Below the pieces are notes generated by a model. That model ran no database searches. It was not told where the DNA came from and saw only the letters and a program-made list of their open reading frames with translations. The translations under genes and the position numbers were made by a program. A DNA stretch of 64,000 bases. It comes from Acidobacteriota bacterium (GTDB taxonomy: Bacteria; Acidobacteriota; Thermoanaerobaculia; Multivoradales; Multivoraceae). Each line of letters begins with the position of its first letter. The stretch's first letter is position 1. The stretch is taken from assembly GCA_029263415.1 (NCBI GenBank), contig JAJCXN010000039.1:248001-312000 (forward strand). Direction: 5' to 3'. Positions 44,512 to 52,437 of this stretch are shown here, piece by piece.

Positions 44512-46268
44512 GACGCCGGTGTTCCGAGTTCGCGGCTCGCCTGGGTCAGCTGGTCGAGTAGCTCGGCAGCGGTCAGGCCTAGTTGCGGGTGCAGCGCATC
44601 CGGGGCGATCTCGACCAAGGGGCCAAGCACAAAGTCTCTTTGATGCATGCGCGGGTGGGGCACGGTGAGGGCTTCACAATCGATAGTTTCTTGGTCGTAC
44701 AAAAGGAGGTCTAGGTCGAGCGTTCGAGGCTGAGCGTTGGGCGAAGCGGATTCAGAGGCGGATTCAGAGGAGGACTCAGAGGAGGATTCGACCCCGCGCT
44801 GCCTGCCGAAACGCTGTTCAATCTGCAGAAACTCCGCGAGGAGATCTACCGGGGCCAATTCTGTCGTCAAATGGGCGACGCCGTTCAAGTAGTTTGGCCC
44901 GTCCTGTCCATGCTCGGGCGCGGTCTCAATCCAGGTGCTGAGTCGAACCACCATGCCGAGCCGCCGCAGTTCGCTGATTGCGGCGTCCAAAAACCGTTGA
45001 CGATCGCCGACATTTGACCCGAGTGCCACGAAGGCGTGATGGACCAGCGGACGGTCTGATTCGAATGAGCGCTCTACGATGACATCGCTGCAGCCGATTG
45101 CTGATGCCGCGTTGGGCTTGTGAATGCGGACGCACACAGTCGAGGCCGCGGTTTCGCGCAGCAAAGGTTGTGCGATGCGCTCGGCTAGAGTTTCTAGCAG
45201 CTTAGTCTCCTCCTCCTGACAGAGGGACTGCACCCGCTTGGGTAGGTGCTGGTAGTCGAGCGTGTCGGCGACGTCATCAGTGTAGCCAAGATACGGAAAC
45301 TCGAGCGTTAGGTCCACGCTGATGCGTTGTGACTGAGCGCGCTCCTGGTGAGGGACCCCAAGCTTGAGATCAACTGGGATCCCATTGAGCTGGATTGTGG
45401 TGTTGGGTCTCGCGGGCGAAATCTGAGTGGCATCAATCGCTTCTGAGACCTGGATCAGCTCGCGATGCTCGCGCACGTCGTGGACGCGCAGAAACGCGGC
45501 GCCGTGTGCGAGCGCATGGGCTGCGGTGGCCAAGGAGGCCGTCAATCGATCGTCAACTGCCGCACCTGTGAGCGCTCCGAGCGTTGACTTGCGCGAGGTG
45601 CCGATCAGTAGGGGGACTCCCAGCTGTCTGAATCGAGGCAGTGCTCGTAGCAGTTCGAGGTTCTGATGTACGGTCTTGCCGAAGCCGAAACCAACATCGG
45701 CGATCGTCTGCACGTCGCGCGCTTGGGCGGCCCGGATGCGCTCACGCAGGAATTCGAATACTTCGGTGGCGGCGTCGGTAAGAGCCGGAGCCTGTTGCAT
45801 GGTTTTGGGCGAACCAGCCATGTGCATGACGATCGCCGGCGCTTTGTGACTCGAGACCACCTCCAGCATCTCGGCTCGGAGTCCCGTGATGTCGTTGATC
45901 AGGTGAGCGCCTAGGCCGAGAGTGAACTCGGCTACTTCTGGTTTGTAGGTGTCGATACTCACTGGTGCGCCGAGTTCGAGAATCTGAGGTAGGACGCTGT
46001 TCAATCGTGCGAGTTCCACACTCAGTGGAACTGGGTCAGCGCCGGGCCGACTGCTCTCTGCTCCAATGTCTAGGATGTCGGCGCCTTCCAGAATGAGTCG
46101 CCTGGCGCTTGCGATCGCGGCTTCAGGGTCGGTGTACTGACCGCCGTCGAAGAAGCTGTCTGGGGTGAGATTCAGCACTCCGACGAGCAGCGGTCGCCGC
46201 ACGACGATGGTGCGATCATGCAGGCGTAGCTCGAATGGCGCCTGATTGGAACCGGGCTCGTCTAGCAA
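44508..46268 (-). CDS. Trifunctional folate enzyme: dihydropteroate synthase, dihydroneopterin aldolase, HPPK
   Basis: The protein has ~586 residues. Domain 1 (~10-285) is FolP with VLNLTPDSF, DILDIGAESSRPGA, ADVGFGFGK and GTSRKS. Domain 2 (~290-402) is FolB with GVPHQERAQSQ, DTLDYQHL and LLETLAERIA. Domain 3 (~410-586) is FolK with VALGSNVGDR, RTLDLDLLLYD (Asp 518 and 520) and HPRMHQRDFVL. Together they catalyse three consecutive steps from dihydroneopterin to dihydropteroate. The order P-B-K is the reverse of the fungal FolB-FolK-FolP enzyme. The start is not clear; TTG 46268 fits the domain boundary, and the open frame reaches 46691. A Ser/Glu tandem repeat sits in the FolK loop before RTLDLD. 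Confidence 0.9.
   Translation of the reverse strand: MLDEPGSNQAPFELRLHDRTIVVRRPLLVGVLNLTPDSFFDGGQYTDPEAAIASARRLILEGADILDIGAESSRPGADPVPLSVELARLNSVLPQILELGAPVSIDTYKPEVAEFTLGLGAHLINDITGLRAEMLEVVSSHKAPAIVMHMAGSPKTMQQAPALTDAATEVFEFLRERIRAAQARDVQTIADVGFGFGKTVHQNLELLRALPRFRQLGVPLLIGTSRKSTLGALTGAAVDDRLTASLATAAHALAHGAAFLRVHDVREHRELIQVSEAIDATQISPARPNTTIQLNGIPVDLKLGVPHQERAQSQRISVDLTLEFPYLGYTDDVADTLDYQHLPKRVQSLCQEEETKLLETLAERIAQPLLRETAASTVCVRIHKPNAASAIGCSDVIVERSFESDRPLVHHAFVALGSNVGDRQRFLDAAISELRRLGMVVRLSTWIETAPEHGQDGPNYLNGVAHLTTELAPVDLLAEFLQIEQRFGRQRGVESSSESSSESASESASPNAQPRTLDLDLLLYDQETIDCEALTVPHPRMHQRDFVLGPLVEIAPDALHPQLGLTAAELLDQLTQASRELGTPAS
44749..44790 (+). repeat. 12-bp tandem repeat in the FolK-coding part
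   Basis: GATTCAGAGGMG-type units repeat 3.5 times, in frame on the minus strand, coding SSSESSSESASESAS between EQRFGRQRG and PRTLDLD of the HPPK domain. Confidence 0.9.
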
Positions 46269-46457
46269 AGTTGCGTCATTAGGCGAAGTTCTGCTGCGCG
46301 GGCCTGAGTGGGAGTAGGAATGGACCAAACCGTGTTGTGCTGTGAGTAGTGACTTGAGTCGGAACGGAGAACCGAAGTCGTTCGCCCTGACCGATAGAAT
46401 GACAGGCCGGAGGACGTGTGCACCAGCACTTTCCTCGCATTCCCGAGCAAGCTGACA

Positions 46458-46502
46458 TCTGGAGTCGTGATGTCTGGAGTCGTGATGCCTGGAGTCGTGA
46501 TG
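46458..46502 (+). repeat. 15-bp triple tandem repeat upstream of the folate and ASPIC genes
   Basis: TCTGGAGTCGTGATG occurs three times in tandem (the third starts with C). It lies in the ~295-base gap between the divergent folate and ASPIC/UnbV genes. It could be a binding-site array or a simple slippage repeat. Confidence 0.85.
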
Positions 46503-46563
46503 CAATGCACGAGTCGCGGATTGTCTCGGATCCCCCAATCCCCCAATAAGCACTGAACTTGTG

Positions 46564-48456
46564 ATGACCAAAATCTCGAAGAGCACCTGTTTGCCCTTGC
46601 TACTCGCCCTCTTCTGCCCGGCATGGGCTGCGAGCGGTGCGACGCAGCATTGGTTTGCCGAGAAGGCGACTGCCGTAGGTCTCGACTTCATGCACTACAA
46701 CGGTATGACCGGCCAGCTCTACGGACCGGAAATGACCGGCGGCTCGGTGGCTTTGTTTGACTACGACAACGACGGCGATCTCGATGTCTACTTTGGCCAG
46801 GGCACGCTGTACTTCGAGGACAAGGAGGAGCAGTCGGTGTTACCCAGCCGCTATCCCCATCCGGTGAAAGATCGGTTGTATCGCAATGACCTGATCGTGA
46901 AGGTCGGCGACAAGGAGACGACTGGCCCACTGCGATTCACCGACGTCACCTCAGAAGCGGGCCTGGCTGCCTTCGGCAACAACATGGGTGTCGTGACTGG
47001 CGATGTCAACAACGATGGATGGATCGATCTCTATTTGACCAACGTCGGCGAGAACGCGCTGTTGCTCAATAACGGCGACGGCACATTCCAGGATTTCACC
47101 AAGGAGTCGGGGACCGGATCTGATCGTTGGAGTGCCGCCGCGAGTTTCTTTGACTACGACCGCGATGGATGGCTCGACCTGATGGTGGGCGACTATGTCG
47201 AGTTCCGCAAGGCCACTGTGAAGCAGTGCACCGGTAGCACCGGTGCGCTCGACTATTGCGGACCTCAGGCGTACCCGTCGCTGGACAATAAGCTGCTACG
47301 CAACAAGGGTGACGGCACCTTCGAAGATGTCACTGTCAAGGCGCTCATCGACTCAGCGGCTGGGGCGACCCTGGGCCTGGTCAGCGCCGATTTCGACACC
47401 GATGGGTGGATCGACATCTACGTGACCAATGACCTGATGGCCAATGATCTGTGGATCAACCAGAAGGACGGCACCTTTCTCAACGATGCGATGTTCATGG
47501 GAGCGGCGGTCGATGAGCATGGCTACGCTCAGGCCAGCATGGGTGTGGTCGCTGGTGATCTCAATGGAGACGGGACCGAGGATCTGTTTATGGCGCATCT
47601 CGCCTCTGAGATGAACACGTTCTATGTGAACGACGGTACCGGCATGTTCACTGATGGTTCGCGAGACTCAGGGTTGGGGCAGCCGTCGTGGAAGTACACC
47701 GGTTTTGGAACCGGACTGGGCGATTTCAACAATGACGGGTTGATGGATCTCTATCTAGCGAACGGGGCGGTGAAAAGGGTCGAGGCGCAGATGCGGGAGA
47801 AGCACAAGCACCCGCTGCACGAGACCAATCTCTTGTTTCGTGGCGTGAGTCCTGGTGCCTTTGAAGAAGTGCCCGATGCTGAGCGCGTGGACGTGGTGCA
47901 TTCGGAAGTCTCTCGCGGCGTCGCTGTCGGAGACCTCGACAACGATGGCGCGCTAGACATGGTGATCGCCAACAACGCTGGTCAAGCTCGGCTGCTGCAC
48001 AATGTTGGAGCGCGGGGCAGGTGGGTTGGGCTCGCACTCAAGATTGAAGTGCCGCAAAAGCCTGCGCCTAGCGTTGCAGCCTCAAAGATGGCGGCGAAGC
48101 CCCAGAGCGTCTCGAAGCTGCCGATCAAGCGCGACGCTCTTGGCGCAAGAGTGAGCTTGCATTGGGAGCCCGTGCCACCCAAGGCGGGGGCGGCTGCTGA
48201 TCACGGGGCCGGCTCGGTCGGCCCGATGGTGCGGCGTGTTCGCACTGACGGGAGCTTCGCATCTGCCCGAGATCCGCGTGTGCATTTTGGGCTTGGTGAA
48301 ATTGCGACGCCAGACTGGGTTGAGGTGATCTGGCCTGATGGGAGTCATGAGCGCTTCGACGGTGTTGCCGTGGGTCGCTACAGCGAGTTGGTGGCCGGTA
48401 AGGGCCTACCAGTCGCGCCAGCGGACCCCGCAGGCAACGACACCGCGAAACCCTGA
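46564..48456 (+). CDS. Exported ASPIC/UnbV protein
   Basis: The 630-residue protein starts at ATG 46564 (a GTG at 46561 is also in frame). A signal peptide (CLPLLLALFCPAWAASGA) precedes FG-GAP blades with loops such as FDYDNDGDLDVYFG, DVNNDGWIDLYLT and DLNGDGTEDLFMA. The C-terminal ASPIC domain includes DGSFASARDPRVHFGLG and IWPDGS. It is the first of four genes with gaps of +3, 0 and -4 bases: ASPIC, TPR, TPR, ASPIC. Confidence 0.9.
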   Translation: MTKISKSTCLPLLLALFCPAWAASGATQHWFAEKATAVGLDFMHYNGMTGQLYGPEMTGGSVALFDYDNDGDLDVYFGQGTLYFEDKEEQSVLPSRYPHPVKDRLYRNDLIVKVGDKETTGPLRFTDVTSEAGLAAFGNNMGVVTGDVNNDGWIDLYLTNVGENALLLNNGDGTFQDFTKESGTGSDRWSAAASFFDYDRDGWLDLMVGDYVEFRKATVKQCTGSTGALDYCGPQAYPSLDNKLLRNKGDGTFEDVTVKALIDSAAGATLGLVSADFDTDGWIDIYVTNDLMANDLWINQKDGTFLNDAMFMGAAVDEHGYAQASMGVVAGDLNGDGTEDLFMAHLASEMNTFYVNDGTGMFTDGSRDSGLGQPSWKYTGFGTGLGDFNNDGLMDLYLANGAVKRVEAQMREKHKHPLHETNLLFRGVSPGAFEEVPDAERVDVVHSEVSRGVAVGDLDNDGALDMVIANNAGQARLLHNVGARGRWVGLALKIEVPQKPAPSVAASKMAAKPQSVSKLPIKRDALGARVSLHWEPVPPKAGAAADHGAGSVGPMVRRVRTDGSFASARDPRVHFGLGEIATPDWVEVIWPDGSHERFDGVAVGRYSELVAGKGLPVAPADPAGNDTAKP

Positions 48457-48459
48457 ACG

Positions 48460-50514
48460 ATGCAACATGGGCTTCAACAGGCCGACACTTGGCTGTATCA
48501 GGGTGCGCTGAGTCGAGCAGCGCTGAGTCGAATAGTGCTGAATCGAATAGTGCTGAATCGAGTAGTGCTGAGTCGAGCGGGGCTGATCCTGAGCGTTTTT
48601 GTCCTTGGTGGGCAGGTTTGCCAGGAACCTCTGATGGCGCAAGCAGGCGGCCCGATCGTGAGCGAGCAACTGCAAGAGCTGCCGATTCCAAACCTTGAGG
48701 CGGAAGAACCTGAAGTTCGGGCTCAGTTGCAGCTGGCCAGGCAGCAGTTAGATGCGCGCCTTGCCGCTTCCAAGGTGACCGAGGGGCGCAGTCAAGGAAC
48801 CCAAGATGCCGAGTCGATCGCACTGCTTGCCGGAGACTTTGCCGAGCTGGGTCGGCTTTACTACCTCTACGAGAAGCTCGATCTAGCGGATATCGCATTG
48901 TCAAACGCCCTGATCTTGGTGCCCGAAGCAACGGACTGGAGCTACCTGCGGGCGGTGGTCCGTTCGCTCGACGGCAAATCTACTGCTGCGCTCGAGGAGT
49001 TCGAAGCGATCGTTTCGGCATTCCCTGAGAACGTGCCGGCTTTGGTGCGAACCGGCAATTTGCTCTATGACCTTGGTCAGTATGAGGCTGCGCGCGGCCA
49101 TCTCCAACGTGCGGTTGCTCTGGCGCCTGAGGAGGTCGCGGCGCTGGCAGGGCTTGGACAGGTTGCCTTTCGACTCGGTGAACAAGAGCTTGCCGTGGAG
49201 CTGCTAGAGCGCGCGCTCGCGCTTCAGCCATCGGCAGACTCTTTGTACTATCCGTTGGCGCAGAGTCTGAGAGCACTGGGCCGAGTGGATCCGTCTCGAC
49301 AGGCGCTCAAGCGACACGGCCAAGGTGCAGTGATGCTCGATGATCCTGTGATTGATGGGTTGGGGACCGAGAATCGCAGCTCTCAGGCATTGCTGCACGC
49401 AGGGAACCGCGCAATGCGCCGCGGAGAAATGGCCGCCGCGGCCGGATACTTCCGGCGCTACATTCTGCGTCGTCCGGACCACGCTCTTGCCACCCACAAC
49501 CTGGGCTTGACGCTGCTCGCAGGCCAGCAACGCGAAGAAGGTCTTAGGGCATTGCGCAAGGCGGTGGTGCTGGACCCTGAATTTCGCGGTGGCCACTATT
49601 TCCTTGCAGCAGCGCTGGCTGAGGATGGTCGCTTTGAAGAGGCGCTCGGGCACTACCGCAAGGCGCATGAAATCGATCCGCAGGAGCGTTCGATCCATGC
49701 GGACTACGCAACCCTCCTGGCACGGATGGGGCGCGTCGATGAAGCGCTCTTAGAACTCGCGCCGGTCGTCGAGACCGATCCTGATGCGCACTACGTTCAT
49801 CTCAAGTACGCAACGATCCTCGCGAGTGTTGGTCGTCAGAGTGAAGCAGAGCCGCTGCTGGTGCAGGCGAGTCGGGTGGGAATGGAGGACTCTCAGCGTG
49901 CCGAGGCGCTCTATCATCTTGGCCTCATGCGGCTCAATGAGAACCGTGTCGATCTCGCTCGCGAACGCCTCGAGCAGTCGCTGGAACTCGCGGCCGGATC
50001 GGGACCGGCGAACGTCGCGATGGCTCAGTTGTTGGGCAGGTCCGGGGACTTCGCGAGGTCTGCGGTTCATTTTGAGCGCGCGCTCAAAGCGCAGCCCTAT
50101 GATGTCGGAACTCACTTCGGCTATGCCATGAGCCTGCTTCTTTCGGCTCGCGATGCCGCTGCCCTCAAGGCGCTGGAGACGGCCGTTGGACTATTGCCGG
50201 AGCAGCGATCCTTGCATCATCTACTTGCACGGCTGCTGGCGACGTCTTCGGACGAGACGGTTCGAGATGGCGCCCGAGCCGTGAAGATGACCGAAGAACT
50301 CGTGGAGAAGACACAAGATCCGGACTACCTGGAGACGCTGGCGATGGCACTTGCAGAGACCGGTCGCTTCTCTGAAGCGGTGTCCTGGCAGAAGCGTGCC
50401 GTGCAGCGCGGCTTAGAGCGCAGAGAGTCCGCCGCAGCACAGCGCGACCGGCAGGCGCGAGTCATTCAGTTCGAGCAAGGCAAGCCAGTTCGCAATCTCT
50501 GGGAGTTGCGGTAG
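48460..50514 (+). CDS. TPR protein A of an ASPIC-TPR-TPR-ASPIC unit
   Basis: The protein has 684 residues from ATG 48460, three bases after the ASPIC gene. The N-terminus holds an odd repeat (LSRAALSRIVLNRIV and onward) followed by a hydrophobic signal (LILSVFVLGG). PIPNLEAEEPEVRAQ near residue 75 is shared with the next protein as PVPNLESEEEAVRAQ. About 14-16 TPR-like units follow. No enzyme domain is present, so it is probably a periplasmic or surface protein-binding scaffold. Confidence 0.85.
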   Translation: MQHGLQQADTWLYQGALSRAALSRIVLNRIVLNRVVLSRAGLILSVFVLGGQVCQEPLMAQAGGPIVSEQLQELPIPNLEAEEPEVRAQLQLARQQLDARLAASKVTEGRSQGTQDAESIALLAGDFAELGRLYYLYEKLDLADIALSNALILVPEATDWSYLRAVVRSLDGKSTAALEEFEAIVSAFPENVPALVRTGNLLYDLGQYEAARGHLQRAVALAPEEVAALAGLGQVAFRLGEQELAVELLERALALQPSADSLYYPLAQSLRALGRVDPSRQALKRHGQGAVMLDDPVIDGLGTENRSSQALLHAGNRAMRRGEMAAAAGYFRRYILRRPDHALATHNLGLTLLAGQQREEGLRALRKAVVLDPEFRGGHYFLAAALAEDGRFEEALGHYRKAHEIDPQERSIHADYATLLARMGRVDEALLELAPVVETDPDAHYVHLKYATILASVGRQSEAEPLLVQASRVGMEDSQRAEALYHLGLMRLNENRVDLARERLEQSLELAAGSGPANVAMAQLLGRSGDFARSAVHFERALKAQPYDVGTHFGYAMSLLLSARDAAALKALETAVGLLPEQRSLHHLLARLLATSSDETVRDGARAVKMTEELVEKTQDPDYLETLAMALAETGRFSEAVSWQKRAVQRGLERRESAAAQRDRQARVIQFEQGKPVRNLWELR
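48505..48579 (+). repeat. 15-bp minisatellite coding the N-terminus of TPR protein A
   Basis: Five 15-bp units (GYGCTGARTCGARYA) run in tandem and in frame, each coding [AV]-L-[SN]-R-x, just before the signal-peptide core. The units differ by a few bases. Confidence 0.9.
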
Positions 50515-52437
50515 ATGCCACTGCGGAGGCGATGCGGTGCTAGGTGGGCCGTAGGCGCGGTTTTGGTGCTGCTGACCTATTCGGTCCCGGCGCGCTCTCA
50601 GGGTCCCAGCAGCGTTGACGCCCTGCTGCCAATTCCGGTTCCAAACCTCGAATCGGAAGAAGAAGCTGTCCGCGCTCAACTTCTCCGCGAACGTGCCGAG
50701 GTCGATGCGCTGCTTGCTGCTGGCGATCGCTCAGCGCAGGAACTCGCGCGAGCTATGGGGACTCTCGGCGAACTCTACTACCTGTATGACCTCAAAGAGG
50801 CTGCGGGCGTGTGCTGGGAGAACGCCGTGCAGCTCACGCCTGGGGAGGTCCGCTTACACTATCTCTTGGCAGTCGTGGAGACGCTGCGCGGTTCGCCAGA
50901 AGCGGCGCTCGAGCGCCTTGCGATTGTGCTCGAGACCCAGCCAACCAACACTGCAGCGTTGATTCGTTCGGGCCGATTACAATTCGACCTCACTCAGCTT
51001 GAAGCAGCTAAGACAGCCTTCAAGCGAGCTCTTGAGATTCGTCCGTCGAGCGCGGCTGCGCTGGGTGGTCTTGGGAATGTGGCGGTGCGAGAGGGCAAGC
51101 ACGCCGAAGCTCTGCCACTTCTAAGTAGGGCAATCGAGCTGCAGCCGGGGGCCGACTCGCTCTACTATTCGCTTGGCCAGGCGCTGCGCGGCACCGGTGA
51201 TACCAAGGGTGCACGGGCAGCGTTTGCTAAAACCAAGTCCGGGCGTTTGCTGTTTGACGATCCTTGGGTGCAGCAGATGATGCAGTTCAGCGTCAGCACC
51301 GAAGGCTTGTTCCATGCGGGCAATCGAGCCCTCAGGAACAACGATTTCGCCGAAGCGGTGGTTCATTTCGAGTCCTACGTCGCCGCCAACCCGAAGCATG
51401 TGCGCGCACGCTACAACCTTGCGCTGTGTTACTTCCAAGTGAGCCGTCGCGAGGACTCGCTGCGGTTGATCGAAGAGGTCCTGGCAGATGATCCGAACAC
51501 CCGCGGTGGGCATCGACTCATGGCCGACGCGCTAGCTGAGGGTGGTGACTTAGAACCATCGCTGGTTCACTTTGAACGTGCGCACCAAGCAGAGCCGGGC
51601 GAAGCAACCATCGTTGCCGACTGGGCGACGGTTCTGGCCAAGCTTGGGCGGGTTGATGAAGCACTCGAGAGGTTGTCGCCGCTTGCCGCTCCAGAGCAGA
51701 AAGAGCACTATGCGCGGCTCAAGTACGCGACCATCCTTGCCACCAGCGGTCGCCAGTCGGAGGCGCTGCCGATTCTGCGCGACATTGTGGGCTCCGGTGG
51801 TCTACGCAAGAACCTTCGCGCCGAAGCGCTGTACCACATCGGCAGCTTGGCACTGCGGGCCGGCGAACGTCGTGTGGCGCAAAGAAGCTTCGAGCAAGCC
51901 CTTGAGTTGGATCCCGAGTTGGTTCAAGCCAGTGCAGCTCTGGCGCCGCTGGTCGCGGGTGGTGGAGATCTCGAGCGCGGAGCAGCGCTCTATCGAATTG
52001 TGACGCAAAGCACGCCGGCAGATGATCGTGCGCAGTTTGGACTCGCAATGAGCTTGTTGCTAGCGAGACGCGACGCTGAAGCGAAAGAAGCACTGGAGCA
52101 AGGGGTCGCCGGACTACCCGACAATGATGATCTACGCCACTTTCTTGCGCGACTGCTGGCGGCTTCTGACGATGCTGCGGTCCGTGAGCCCGACCGAGCG
52201 GTGAGCATGGCGCGTGCGCTCTTACAACGGAACCCAAACCCGGAATACGCCGAGACCCTAGCGATGGCGTTCGCGGCTAGTGGTGCCTATGCTGAGGCTG
52301 TTGCTCTGCAGCAGCGAGTGGTCGATCAAGCTGCGAGCGCTGGCGAGGCTGGCAGTGACCAGCGTAAGCGCATGCAGCGGCTGGAGGCGTACCGCGCCGA
52401 GATACCGGTTCGGTCGCCGTGGAGGGGCAGCCCGTGA
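50515..52437 (+). CDS. TPR protein B of the same unit (paralogue of A)
   Basis: The 640-residue protein has its ATG directly after the stop of protein A. A signal peptide (WAVGAVLVLLTYSVPARS) is followed by VPNLESEEEAVRAQLLRERAEVDALLA and LGELYYLYDL, both close to protein A (LGRLYYLYEKL). About 13-15 TPR-like repeats follow. A and B are tandem duplicates. The gene overlaps the following ASPIC gene (GTGA). Confidence 0.88.
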   Translation: MPLRRRCGARWAVGAVLVLLTYSVPARSQGPSSVDALLPIPVPNLESEEEAVRAQLLRERAEVDALLAAGDRSAQELARAMGTLGELYYLYDLKEAAGVCWENAVQLTPGEVRLHYLLAVVETLRGSPEAALERLAIVLETQPTNTAALIRSGRLQFDLTQLEAAKTAFKRALEIRPSSAAALGGLGNVAVREGKHAEALPLLSRAIELQPGADSLYYSLGQALRGTGDTKGARAAFAKTKSGRLLFDDPWVQQMMQFSVSTEGLFHAGNRALRNNDFAEAVVHFESYVAANPKHVRARYNLALCYFQVSRREDSLRLIEEVLADDPNTRGGHRLMADALAEGGDLEPSLVHFERAHQAEPGEATIVADWATVLAKLGRVDEALERLSPLAAPEQKEHYARLKYATILATSGRQSEALPILRDIVGSGGLRKNLRAEALYHIGSLALRAGERRVAQRSFEQALELDPELVQASAALAPLVAGGGDLERGAALYRIVTQSTPADDRAQFGLAMSLLLARRDAEAKEALEQGVAGLPDNDDLRHFLARLLAASDDAAVREPDRAVSMARALLQRNPNPEYAETLAMAFAASGAYAEAVALQQRVVDQAASAGEAGSDQRKRMQRLEAYRAEIPVRSPWRGSP

